This document shows, piece after piece, positions 40,510-50,420 of a DNA stretch of 64,000 nt. Both the position numbers and the translations under genes were made by a program. Position 1 is the first letter of the stretch. Each line of letters opens with the position of its first letter. This DNA comes from Diplonema papillatum (lineage: Eukaryota > Euglenozoa > Diplonemea > Diplonemida > Diplonemidae). The notes beneath the pieces were generated by a model. That model did not search any database, had not been told where the DNA came from, and worked only from the letters and a program-made list of their open reading frames with translations. Where the stretch lies: NCBI GenBank assembly GCA_030068145.1, contig JAPJBO010000958.1, forward strand, positions 1 through 64,000, written 5' to 3'.

Positions 40510-43365
40510 TTGGTGGGGATGAATCAGAAGGACGAGAGCGTAATTGGAAACGTTCTCATCATTTACGTTCGAACCACAAAGCTGGGCGTCTCTTCAAGAC
40601 TCTCTTTCAAACCAAATAGGAGGGACAGGATCAGCAAACAATGGTGTAACTCAGAATTGCAGAAGCATGATTCACAACGTGTCTTCAGCATGAATCAGAA
40701 GAACGAGAGCGTAATTGTAAACGTTCTCATCATTTACGTTCGAGCCACAAAGCTGGGCGTCTCTTCAAGACTCTCTTTCAACCCAAATAGGAGGGACAGG
40801 ACCAGCAAACAATGGTGTAACTCAGAATTGCAGAAGCATGATTCACAACGTGTCTTCAGTATGAATCAGAAGAACGAGAGCGTAATTGGAAACGTTCTCA
40901 TCATTTACGTTCGAACCGCAAAAAAAAAATTGGGCGTCTCTTCAAGACTCTCTTCCAAACCAAATAGGAGGGACAGGACCAGCAAACAATGGTGCTTAAC
41001 TCAGAATTGCAGTAGCATGATTCACAACGTGTCTTCAGTATGAATCAGAAGAACGAGAGCGTAATTGTAAACGTTCTCATCATTTACGTTCGAACCACAA
41101 AATTGGGCGTCTCTTCAAGACTCTCTTCCAAACCAAATAGGAGGGACAGGACCAGCAAACAATGGTGCTTAACTCAGAATTGCAGAAGCATGATTCACAA
41201 CGTGTCTTCAGCATGAAGCAGAAGAACGAGAGCGTAATTGTAAACGTTCTCATCATTTACGTTCGAACCACAAAGCTGGGCATCTCTTCAGAACTGATCT
41301 TTTAAACCAAATAGGAGGGACAAGACCAGCAAACAATGGTGTTTAACTCAGAATTGCAGAAGCTTGATTCACAACGTGGCTTCAGCGAGAGTCAGAAGAA
41401 CGAGAGCGTAATTGCAAACGTTCTCATCATTTACGTTCGAACCACAACGCTGGGCGTCTCTCCGAGACACCCCTGATCTTCCAACCAAAACAGGACAGGA
41501 CCGGCAAGAACTGTGTGGTTAACTCAGAATTGCAGAAGCATGATTCACAACGTGTCTTCAGCATGAATCAGAAGAACGAGAGCGTAATTGTAAACGTTCT
41601 CATCATTTACGTTCGAACCACAAAATTGGGCGTCTCTTCAAGACTCTCTTCCAAACCAAATAGGAGGGACAGGACCAGCAAACAATGGTGCTTAACTCAG
41701 AATTGCAGAAGCATGATTCACAACGTGTCTTCAGCATGAAGCAGAAGAACGAGAGCGTAATTGTAAACGTTCTCATCATTTACGTTCGAACCACAAAGCT
41801 GGGCATCTCTTCAGAACTGATCTTCCAAACCAAATAGGAGGGACAAACCAGCAAACAATGGTGCTTAACTCAGAATTGCAGAAGCTTGATTCACAACGTG
41901 TCTTCAGCGAGAGTCAGAAGAACGAGAGCGTAATTGTAAACGTTCTCATCATTTACGTTCGAACCACAAAGCTGGGCATCTCTTCAGGACTGATCTTTTA
42001 AACCAAATAGGAGGGACAAGACCAGCAAACAATGGTGTTTAACTCAGAATTGCAGAAGCATGATTCACAACGTGTCTTCAGCGAGAGTCAGAAGAACGAG
42101 AGCGTAATTGTAAACGTTCTCATCATTTACGTTCGAACCACAAAGCTGGGCATCTCTTCAGAACTGATCTTCCAAACCAAATAGGAGGGACAAGACCAGC
42201 AAACAATGGTGCTTAACTCAGAATTGCAGAAGCATGATTCACAACGTGTCTTCAGCGAGAGTCAGAAGAACGAGAGCGTAATTGTAAACGTTCTCATCAT
42301 TTACGTTCGAACCACAAAGCTGGGCATCTCTTCAGGACTGATCTTTTAAACCAAATAGGAGGGACAAGACCAGCAAACAATGGTGTTTAACTCAGAATTG
42401 CAGAAGCATGATTCACAACGTGTCTTCAGCGAGAGTCAGAAGAACGAGAGCGTAATTGTAAACGTTCTCATCATTTACGTTCGAACCACAAAATTGGGCG
42501 TCTCTTCAAGACTCTCTTCCAAACCAAATAGGAGGGACAGGACCAGCAAACAATGGTGCTTAACTCAGAATTGCAGAAGCATGATTCACAACGTGTCTTC
42601 AGCATGAAGCAGAAGAACGAGAGCGTAATTGTAAACGTTCTCATCATTTACGTTCGAACCACAAAGCTGGGCATCTCTTCAGAACTGATCTTCCAAACCA
42701 AATAGGAGGGACAAGACCAGCAAACAATGGTGCTTAACTCAGAATTGCAGAAGCTTGATTCACAACGTGTCTTCAGCGAGAGTCAGAAGAACGAGAGCGT
42801 AATTGTAAACGTTCTCATCATTTACGTTCGAACCACAAAGCTGGGCATCTCTTCAGGACTGATCTTTTAAACCAAATAGGAGGGACAAGACCAGCAAACA
42901 ATGGTGTTTAACTCAGAATTGCAGAAGCATGATTCACAACGTGTCTTCAGCGAGAGTCAGAAGAACGAGAGCGTAATTGTAAACGTTCTCATCATTTACG
43001 TTCGAACCACAAAATTGGGCGTCTCTTCAAGACTCTCTTCCAAACCAAATAGGAGGGACAGGACCAGCAAACTATGGTGCTTAACTCAGAATTGCAGAAG
43101 CATGATTCACAACGTGTCTTCAGCATGAAGCAGAAGAACGAGAGCGTAATTGTAAACGTTCTCATCATTTACGTTCGAACCACAAAGCTGGGCATCTCTT
43201 CAGAACTGATCTTCCAAACCAAATAGGAGGGACAAGACCAGCAAACAATGGTGCTTAACTCAGAATTGCAGAAGCATGATTCACAACGTGTCTTCAGCGA
43301 GAGTCAGAAGAACGAGAGCGTAATTGTAAACGTTCTCATCATTTACGTTCGAACCAAAGCTGGGC
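40510..43365. repeat. 173-bp satellite array, about 16 units
   Basis: Units of 171-179 bp containing CAGAAGAACGAGAGCGTAAT, CATCATTTACGTTCGAACCA, AAACCAAATAGGAGGGACA and GCAGAAGCATGATTCACAAC. Two sub-types alternate (TCTTCAAGACTCTCTTCCAA versus CTTCAGAACTGATCTTCCAA), giving a higher-order pattern. Short plus-strand frames recur but stop in each unit. Confidence 0.95.
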
Positions 43366-43499
43366 CATGCAGAGGTTCTCGTGTGCATGCCAGAAAACAA
43401 AAAAAAAAAAAAAAAAAACTTCGCAACGCCTCAGGACACTGACTGGAAGATACCGGGCAGGAAGGCGGGTGGATATACGGCGTTTTTGGAGTGCAAGTT

Positions 43500-44175
43500 T
43501 TTTTCTCGAGATAGCGACGGGGGGTTATAATCTTGTACAAGTGTCAGCTCTCGTCGGAATAGGATTAATCTTCGGAGATCTTCTGTCGAATTTGACCAAT
43601 ACAAACTCCGGGGTGACGGACTGCGTGGTTTTCCCAGCGTTATCTGTGGATTAGACCGTCGGGATTAGGGGACTTTAGCTCTTTGTCTGACAGAGCAAAA
43701 AAGCCGGTTTCAGCCAAAACCCCGGTTTTGGGCACTGCGGTGCCTGTGGGTGGCTGAGTGCCTGGAACCGTCGCCCCGCGCACGCAAACAAGGGGACGGA
43801 GGGGGGTGGTGAGAGATAAGCTTGCGGTGGTGGTGTGCACGTCTATCAAACTACAGAGATGGTAAGTGAAAAGCCTCGAATTGCAGTGATACACCGTGAC
43901 GCGCCATGTGACTGCAGTACTGTACAGTAGGGGCCACTTGAAATCATAATTAAATTGCGGGGTCGCTCGCAGCCGTTGCTTCCACTCGTTCCGCGCATTT
44001 AACGTACATTTAATGACGCGTTAAAGCCCGAAACCCACAGACAAGAAAATTCGTGTCCTGTTCGGTGGATTTCGTTCTCTGCGCCGCGCGCTTTGCACGA
44101 AATTAGCTGGCATTAAATTCCCATTTATAAATTATCCGAGACTAGAGGTATGCCAATAGCTCTGTCCGCCAACCC
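43500..44175. other. R11-like fragment and unassigned sequence
   Basis: 43513-43600 matches the GATAGCGACGGGG...CTTGTACAAGTGT...ATTAATCTTC part of R11. A degenerate copy of the AACGC/CACA part of the upstream module is at 43635-43660. No gene seen in the rest. Confidence 0.4.
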
Positions 44176-44179
44176 CACT

Positions 44180-44430
44180 TTTTAGCGTTATTTGTGGATT
44201 AGAAGGTCGGTATTTTAAAGTCTCCGGTTGACCGTAGAGGCTTGGGTATGGCGGGGGGTTGAGAAAAGTAAAAGAGTGCGACTCGTTTCGGGTGTTGTGT
44301 CACTCCGTTGTGAAACCTTGTGAAGTCCCCTAACGCGTTTAGAGGGTGCTTGGGTTTGGGTAGGGTGTGGTCGTTCTGCTGCGGCGTGAAAAGCCAGGAA
44401 GTTTCGACGCTAATCTTCGACTCTTGATTA
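44180..44430 (-). promoter_or_regulatory. Conserved upstream module, variant with 200-bp extension
   Basis: Minus strand: GGTCAACCGGAGACTTTAAA, ATACCGACCTTCTAATCCAC, AAATAACGCTAAAAAG. Upstream it shares about 200 bp with 45380-45600 and 47310-47475 (CCTTGTGAAGTCCCCTAACG region). No start codon follows closely. Confidence 0.5.
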
Positions 44431-44518
44431 AGTTCACCGGGTTGCGTGCGGGTTTTTAGGGGCACTTTTTTATAGTGTTTTTTGGGCCCGTGTCTCCGGG
44501 AAGTTTTCCCCCCTGGAA

Positions 44519-44592
44519 CTGACACCGTGATGGCAGAGTGAACGGTGCAAGCTTTCAGGGCTGGAGGTCCCCGGTTCGAACCCGGCCGAGGA
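44519..44592 (+). tRNA. tRNA-like element with A and B boxes
   Basis: TGGCAGAGTGAACGG fits an RNA polymerase III A box, GGTTCGAACCC fits a B box about 35 bp later, and TTTT follows at the 3' side. An anticodon stem-loop can be drawn around TTTCAGG with one mismatch. However, the seven bases before the A box cannot pair with CGAGGAC at the 3' side, so no proper acceptor stem exists. Decayed tRNA or the head of a tRNA-derived SINE. Confidence 0.4.
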
Positions 44593-44739
44593 CACTTTTC
44601 CGGTCGAAAATGATTTTCGGAGTTTGTTGGTTTTTGGGTCTAATGTGCCCGAAACTTGCGTTTTTTGCAGAGTTTCCCAATATCTCACGGATTTCGGGTC
44701 ACCTTGGGTAGTTTGAGTCAGCCTACCAGAACGTAGCAT

Positions 44740-45275
44740 CGCCCATTTGCCTCACCAGAACGTTGCTTCACCAGAACTTAGCATCGCCCGAACTTTGCTT
44801 TGCTTCGCCCGAACTTTGCTTTGCTTCGCCCGAACTTTGCTTTGCTTCGCCCGAACTTTGCTTCATCAGAACTTAGCATCGCCCGAACATTGCTTCACCA
44901 GAACTTAGCATCGCCCGAACGTTGCTTCGCCTGCACTTTGCTTCATGCTTCGCCCGAACTTTGCTTTCACCTCACCAGAACTTAGCTTCACCCGCACTAT
45001 GCTTTGCTTCGCCCGAACTTAGCATCGCTCATTTGCCTCACCAACCAGAACTTTGCTTCGCTCGAAGTTTGCTTTGCTTCACCCGAACTTTGCTTTCACC
45101 AGAACTTAGCCTCACCAGAACTTAGCTTCACCCGAACTCTGCTTTGCTTCGCCCGAACTTTTCATCGCTCATTTGCCTCACCAACCAGAACTTTGCTTTG
45201 CCCGAACTTTGCTTTGCTTCGCCCGAACTTTGCTTTCACCAGAACTTAGCATCGTCCGAACTTTACTGTTTCCCG
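44740..45275. repeat. Degenerate CGCCCGAACTTTGCTTTGCT array
   Basis: About 28 units of 17-21 bp alternating between CGCCCGAACTTTGCTT and CACCAGAACTTAGC types. Open plus-strand frames (RPNFALL) are repeat artefacts. Confidence 0.85.
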
Positions 45276-45379
45276 AACTTTTAACTGCTGCCTCTAGTCT
45301 CGCTGGGCGCCGGTCTTTACCGGCGCAAATGTACTTTTACTTTTTGAAAAACCGAAACCGGGAAACCGGGTTAAAGTCC

Positions 45380-45600
45380 CCTGGTCGGTATTTTAAAGTA
45401 TCCGGTTGGCCGTGGATCAGGAGGGGGGGTTGAGAGGGTTGAGAAAAGTGAGAGGGTGCTGCTCGTTTCGGGTGATGTGTCACTCCCTTGTGAAACCTTG
45501 TGAAGTCCCCTAACGGGTTCAGAGGGTCTTTGGGATTGGGTAGGGTGCGGTCGTTCTGCTACGGCGTGAAAAGCCAGGAAGCTTCGACGCTAATCTCGTC
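45380..45600 (-). promoter_or_regulatory. Conserved upstream module, diverged copy
   Basis: GGCCAACCGGATACTTTAAA and ATACCGACCAGGGGAC on the minus strand, with the same ~200-bp extension as 44180-44430. The CCACAAATAACGC part is missing. Confidence 0.45.
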
Positions 45601-45794
45601 CCGTTCGAGGAATAGGTGGATATACAACGGACTGTGAAAGGTGTGAGCAAAATGATTCGGCATCTCCCGAGGCGACGTCGAGGGGGCTGATACACCACAA
45701 AAGTCGATTAGAGTTTTGGGTTAGCGATAATCTGCATCGACTAGAGAAATCCGCACAACCTTCAGGGTGTGGTGGTGGTCAGGGTTTTGTTTGT

Positions 45795-45890
45795 GCGCAC
45801 TAGCGGCTTTTCACCTGATTTGGTGAGTTGCTTTTAGTACGCTGCCAACTACTAATTTTTAGTACCAACAATGCATTGTTAACACAAAAA
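45795..45890 (+). repeat. R6 dispersed repeat
   Basis: GTGCGCACTAGCGGCTTTTC...GTACGCTGCCAACTACTAA...ACCAACAATGCATTGTTAAC. Confidence 0.6.
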
Positions 45891-46020
45891 AGTCAAGTGT
45901 TCCGGCCCTCCCTAAACCCGGTGACCTCGCCCAAGCTGGGTTAAGGCAGTCACTCAACATTCCCTTGCGCTAGTGATATCAGTTACAGAGACGTGTTCTT
46001 ACTTCTCGCTTGCTTCTAGG

Positions 46021-46140
46021 CAGATCTCGGCAGACAATACGAAGAGCAGAAACTCCGTCCCTGAACCCGACATGTCCAGCGCCGGCATGGGCCTTGTCAG
46101 CTGGCTGCAGTTCAAGGTCCCGAAACTGGAAGACGTTCAG
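46021..46140 (+). CDS. Possible small plus-strand exon
   Basis: An acceptor-like CTTGCTTCTAG|GCAG precedes ATG 46071, which opens MSSAGMGLVSWLQFKVPKLE and ends at DVQ|GTGAAC, a possible donor. Composition is protein-like and the borders are suggestive. It runs against the prevailing gene orientation. No family recognised. Confidence 0.35.
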
Positions 46141-46369
46141 GTGAACCACCCATAGTTAGGGCCGTATTGGTGGCACCAAGCCAGGAACGCGTGTTGTTGG
46201 CACTCTCTCGGCTCCTCCATTCGGTCTATTCTTGACGGTCGTTTTCTTTTTTTCATCACCACTGCAGCACGTCCAGCGCCAGACTCTCCGAGCTGTTCAT
46301 AGAGTGAAAGGGGGCCCCGCCTGTTTCTCAAGGGAAGGCAAGTACGACTGTCACTCATATGTGTCGCCA

Positions 46370-46712
46370 CGACGGTGCTGCAGAGCCTTTTTGCCGAAGG
46401 AAGAAAAAGAAGAGAGAAAAAAGAAAAAAGAAAAGGCCGCTCCTGGTCCAGGAACGTGACGGTCAACCGCAGCTTGCAAAGCTTGAGTCGGAGGCAGCAC
46501 AGTGTCACAACCCCGTTCTGCTCTGCCCTGTGGCTGACCGTCTCGACGAGCTTGTGTAGCGCCAAACCCCAAGGTGCGCCACGCCTTGATGCTTTACTTT
46601 GGGAAATCGGTAGCCACTTGACTCGTAGGCCCGTGGCTCTGCAGTACCGCCGAACACGTGAAGCTTGGCTTCCGTGTAGCAGGCTTTCCCTGGTACTTTT
46701 TGCCGAAGGAAA
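46370..46712 (-). repeat. R8 dispersed repeat
   Basis: Inverted copy of 22190-22500 with the pyrimidine tail at the low-coordinate side. It ends at the stop codon of the small exon 46716-46844. Confidence 0.65.
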
Positions 46713-46715
46713 GTT

Positions 46716-46844
46716 TCAAAAAGAGCCATACTTTATGACGGCACAATTCTCAAGCTCGCACTTGCCGTTCGCCCACCACTGGATTTTGCCGTCGACAAGC
46801 TTCAAGACGCTTACATCGTTGTCGGTGTCAACGAAGCGAATTTC
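46716..46844 (-). CDS. Terminal exon, small beta-rich domain fragment
   Basis: An acceptor TATCCACACAG|G opens 42 codons: EIRFVDTDNDVSVLKLVDGK then IQWWANGKCELENCAVIKYG, ending in TGA at 46716. The alternating pattern and paired Trp look like a small beta domain. Upstream exons were not identified. The stop abuts the R8 repeat. Confidence 0.5.
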   Translation of the reverse strand, partial: EIRFVDTDNDVSVLKLVDGKIQWWANGKCELENCAVIKYGSF

Positions 46845-46869
46845 CTGTGTGGATAACGTACGTACATAG

Positions 46870-47170
46870 CGATGTCACTAAGCCATGCATCCGGGAGTCT
46901 GGTGGCATTGCAAGTAGGAAGTCGGGGCCGTAAGTGATACCAGCAGCAAGCCGCGTGTCCGATGGATTGCAAGTAACATTGCAATGGGGACGTCCGGGTA
47001 TTGTAAGGGATGTGGTGCACTACAGCTGGGCACGTAAGTGACAAGCCGCATGCCCGATGGATTGGTAATAGGACGTTCAGGCACTGAATGTGATGTGGTG
47101 CCGCATGCCAAAGCCGTATGCCCGATGCATCGCATGTGGACGTCCGGGCATTGTAAGTGATGTGGCCAGC
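46870..47170. repeat. Degenerate ~60-bp tandem repeat
   Basis: Four to five diverged units of GATGTGGC...CATGCCCGATGNATTGCA...GGACGTCCGGGCATTGTAA. Intron-like position between the upstream module at 47.3 kb and the exon at 46.84 kb. Confidence 0.6.
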
Positions 47171-47309
47171 ATGTCCGATGCATTTCAAGAGAAATGTTTG
47201 TGTGTCCTGCAATGGTTGTTGTACTGCAACGATACATGAAAAGCTTAGTTCTTCACGTATAACAGAAGATCCCTCTTCCGGAGGTTTCCGTATTCGCACG
47301 TGTTCGTTG

Positions 47310-47475
47310 GCTTCGCATTCTAGCGTTATTTGTGGATTAGAAGGTCGGTATTTTAAAGTCTCCGGTTGACCGTAGAGGCTTGGGTATGGAGGGGGTTGAG
47401 AAAAGTGAGGGTGCCACTCGTTTCGGGTGATGTGTCACTCCCTTGTGAAACCTTGTGAAGTCCCCTAGGGTGCGG
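47310..47475 (-). promoter_or_regulatory. Conserved upstream module
   Basis: Minus strand: GGTCAACCGGAGACTTTAAA, ATACCGACCTTCTAATCCAC, AAATAACGCTAGAATG; the terminal ATG opens only 21 codons (MRSQRTRANTETSGRG). It may be a short first exon of the gene ending at 46716. Confidence 0.5.
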
Positions 47476-47479
47476 TCGT

Positions 47480-47765
47480 TTCTCGTTTATGCCGCATCCG
47501 TCGGAGGCGCCGCAGCCAGTGCTGCGCAGGCTACCGCGAGGGCGGCCTGCATCCGGGGCTGAGCCATACCAGTGCCGCGGACGCCGAGTCCAGCGACGCG
47601 AGCTGCGGCTGCAGCCGGCGCGGCGCGTCGTCGTACTGGGCAGTCGCGGATGATGCAAAAAGTCGAAAGTAGCAAGGTCAAGCAGTGATTCGGTGTGGTT
47701 GTCACAGTCGTCGGTGGGTGGCAAGCGAGGGGTGAAGCTACGATGTTTTCGGGATAGCGACGGGG
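47480..47765 (-). pseudogene. Collage of PUB-gene and PH-like-gene fragments
   Basis: Read on the minus strand, the first part matches the start of the PUB gene at 49.6 kb (LPPTDDCDNHTESLLDLA versus LPPVDDCDEHTESLPDLS). After a short ATGATGCAAAAAG-type joint come two separate pieces of the 3' part of the PH-like gene (the 50.64-50.69 kb piece, then the 50.45-50.48 kb piece). The joins break the frames. A composite pseudogene. Confidence 0.6.
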
Positions 47766-47841
47766 ATAGTTAACTTGTACAAGTGTTAGGTATTCGTCGG
47801 ATATATTAATCTTCTAAGGTCTGCGATCTTATTCGAAACTA
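47766..47841. repeat. R11-like fragment
   Basis: ACTTGTACAAGTGTTAGGTA and ATATATTAATCTTCTAAGGT, shared with 49640-49720. Confidence 0.5.
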
Positions 47842-48050
47842 CTCGAGGGACGCCTTGTGCTTACTTCGAAGGAGGCTAGAGGGGGAGAAACAATACAACT
47901 ACAAAGTGGGTCGTTTTGTTGAGCGCTTACGCCCGCCACTGAACCCAGATTCACCTGTGTTTCGTGTGGGCTACAGCACATTTACCTCCTTTGATCTATC
48001 GCAACTGACAGTCTCCTCAAGCATTTCCTACAAAGCAGGTGCTTATACAG
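47842..48050 (+). repeat. R1 dispersed repeat
   Basis: Full-length copy, but the A-rich end is replaced by AGGGCATTAGC. Confidence 0.75.
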
Positions 48051-48529
48051 GGCATTAGCTTCCCTTTCCAAATTCTGTCAGCTGATGGAATTTGGAAATC
48101 CGGGCGGCTCAAAAATGAAAAGTGCAAAAAACGACCTTCGATGAAAAAAGTCGTGGGGGTCCGGTGGAGGCGTGGGTTAGGCCAGCTGTGTCAGGAAGCT
48201 GGCTGGCGGTCAAGGGCTGCTGGCGGTCAGGGGCTGGCCATCGGTGGGTCGCCGCTGGGCATGGTGGGCTGGCTGGCAGAAGTTTGGGGCTGCTGTGGGT
48301 GCTGAGCCGAGTGAGAGAGTCGAAGCTCAGAAGCAGCCCGGAATTCTTGACAGATTCTCTCCGAGTTGACACAAGTGCCTTGTTCCGTGTGATCTCCGGT
48401 CTGCATCTATTCAATGATTTACCAGCACACAGTATCTGAGTGGTGGATGAATTTGAAATGGGCTGTTGGCTTCAGGAGATGGCAAACAGTGCCACCAGTA
48501 CGTTGGTCGATATGTTTAACGCGACAAAC
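48051..48529. other. No gene seen
   Basis: GC-rich G/T-biased stretch (48150-48310) with CTGGCTGGCGGTCAAGGGCT-type short repeats. Open frames lack protein-like composition. Confidence 0.35.
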
Positions 48530-48845
48530 GGACTGAGAAGTGCAAACTCTTTCTCCACCTGAAGGTACCGTACCGTTTGCCGGGGGGCGGAGCCCCCCGG
48601 ACCCCCCCTTTTGGAAGCCCAAACAATGGCTTCTCGGCTTCAGAGCGGGAAAAGCAAATTGGCTATTGAGACGGAATTTGGAAAACTGAGGCAAAATGAA
48701 GCTAATAGCCTGTGCTTATACAAAAAACCGTACACCGCGAGAGTAGGAGAAAGTAGAAAAGGGAAACTAGAGTTTTCGTTGACCGCACTAGCCTGAGCCC
48801 AAATCCTGGACGTGGTTTCAAGCGTTATTGCAGGTGGCAAATTTG
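48530..48845 (+). repeat. R13 followed by inverted R12
   Basis: 48530-48720 repeats 23370-23545, including the GCCGGGGGGC...GCCCCCCGG hairpin. 48700-48845 is the inverted R12 block of 28005-28125. Confidence 0.6.
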
Positions 48846-48939
48846 GCAAATCCCGAAGTCCAGGAAGCGATGGCCGTGATCCGAGGTCTCGCTTTCAGGA
48901 CAGCACTGGATGACAGCACACACCGACCAGCGGCAGTTA

Positions 48940-49035
48940 CGCTGCACGAGAGAGAGAGAGATGAGTTAGAGCCAGGGATCATCTCTCCGGGGAGTATCCG
49001 GTCGCCCCCCTACTGTCCCGTACTACTGCGGCAGT
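48940..49035 (+). repeat. Block duplicated at 23890-23980
   Basis: GAGAGATGAGTTAGAG...GATCATCTCTCCGGGGAGTA...CTGTCCCGTACTACTGCGGC. At 23.98 kb the block forms the 3' edge of a coding region, so it may mark an intron or transposed segment. Confidence 0.6.
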
Positions 49036-49153
49036 AACGCTGCATGATGTAGATTGAAGGCGATCGGTACCGAACGAAACGCCTTGGCAACAGGTTTACC
49101 AGGAAACGTGCGGATTGCCGCACGTTTCCTGGTGTCCGCACGACCAGCGGCAG

Positions 49154-49638
49154 TTACACGAACAGAAAACGACTAAGCTCGTCGATGTCCTTCGCAGCCT
49201 GAATGGCCTCTTCCCGCATCTGTTCGCGTCTGACGTGTGCACTGTGAGCAGCTTCTACTGCTTTCTCCCGGTTTCCAGTTACCCGCAGCTGCAAGTCCAG
49301 CAGCGCCGAGTCCAACACGTCCACCGCCGTCGTCAGCGCGACAACACTCCGGCTCACCAGCACAACCTCGAAACCCTGCTGCTTGAAGCCCGCCGTGGCC
49401 AAGAAGGGCCTGGTTCCCTTGACGAAAGACCACACCGCCTTGTTGAAAGTGCTGTTCTCGGTGACTTTCAAACGCTCGTACTTGGCTCTGTCGGGTCTCT
49501 GACCACGTTTCCGATGAGCTTCTTCATGGTTCGGCATGCTTCGTACGCTTGTTCAGCGTGAGAAAGGTCAGGCAGTGATTCAGTGTGTTCGTCACAATCG
49601 TCGACGGGTGGCAAGCGAGGGGTGAAGTTACGATGTTT
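49154..49638 (-). CDS. PUB-domain protein, frameshifted
   Basis: Two overlapping minus-strand frames give one domain. The first (open from 49638) reads LPPVDDCDEHTESLPDLSHA, then TMKKLIGNVVRDPTEP. The second continues KYERLKVTENSTFNKAVWSF, FLATAGFKQQGFEVVLV, then a long charged helix (EAAHSAHVRREQMREEAIQA) to the stop at 49154. The combined pattern (helix, KYxxLxxxN, F, AGF) is that of a PUB domain, which binds p97/Cdc48-type AAA ATPases. One base is missing at the join (GAGCC/AAGTAC), so this copy is broken unless the join is an assembly error. ATG 49527 lies inside the domain; the upstream start is unresolved. Confidence 0.6.
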
Positions 49639-49998
49639 TCAGGATAGCGACGGGGGTAATAACTGTGTACAAGTGTTAGGTATTCGTCGTATATATTAAT
49701 CTGCTAAGATCTTATACGACAAAATACTCGACGTAGTTGCTTCGACTCCGAATGGAAGGGAGGAAATATAGAGGTGAGGGGCAAATACAATACAAACACA
49801 ATCTGATTTGTTCTTCGCTTACACCACCGTGTGTTGTTTTCTCACTCAGGACTTTGACCTGTTGTGTTTGTGCCGTGTAGGGGTAGACCCGCATGACCTC
49901 ACGTCCGTTCAACACGTAGTTACAGCACTTGGGATCTCTTAATCCCTGTTCTTTGTCGGACAGCATCGTCGAGCATTTCCTTTCAAGCTGGCGCTTAT
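49639..49998 (-). repeat. R11-like fragment and R10 repeat
   Basis: 49640-49720 carries the GTACAAGTGTTAGGTATTCG fragment. 49722-49998 is the third R10 copy (inverted), joined directly to the 250-bp block shared with 25.84 kb. Confidence 0.6.
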
Positions 49999-50275
49999 GT
50001 ATATACTATTCTCCTCCTTGGTGTGCGTCTCGTGCTGCAATTAGCTCCAGTCTCAGTGCCGCTGCGTAAAAGGGTAAGTAGAAAACGAGCCAACTGCTAG
50101 AAATATTCGTATGTTTGCCACATTTCCATCGTGGCGCCTCAGGACACGGAAAGCTAGGGGGCGGGATGGCGGGTAAGCAAGAGCGTGAGTGGTTGTGTGA
50201 GGAGCGAGAGGCCCTGTTTCACAGTATATCTCTAGTCGGTTAATATTAATCTTCTCAGACTAGCGTCTTAGATTC
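49999..50275 (+). repeat. 250-bp block duplicated from 25840-26095
   Basis: Nearly identical to the other copy, including the GTAAGTAG donor-like site and the AATATTAATCTTCT end. Confidence 0.6.
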
Positions 50276-50317
50276 GAATTAAGTTAGAACGACAAAAAAT
50301 TAGTACGGCGCTTTCTT

Positions 50318-50420
50318 TTGTTTGTGCGCACTAGCGCAACTCACCTGCTTTGGTAAGTTTCATGTAGTACGCTGCCAACTTCTAATTTTTAGTACCAACA
50401 ACGCATTGTTAACACAAAGA
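50318..50420 (+). repeat. R6 dispersed repeat
   Basis: Best-preserved copy (GTGCGCACTAGCGCAACTCA ... ACCAACAACGCATTGTTAAC). It abuts the 3' end of the PH-like gene, whose frame continues a few codons into it. Confidence 0.65.
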
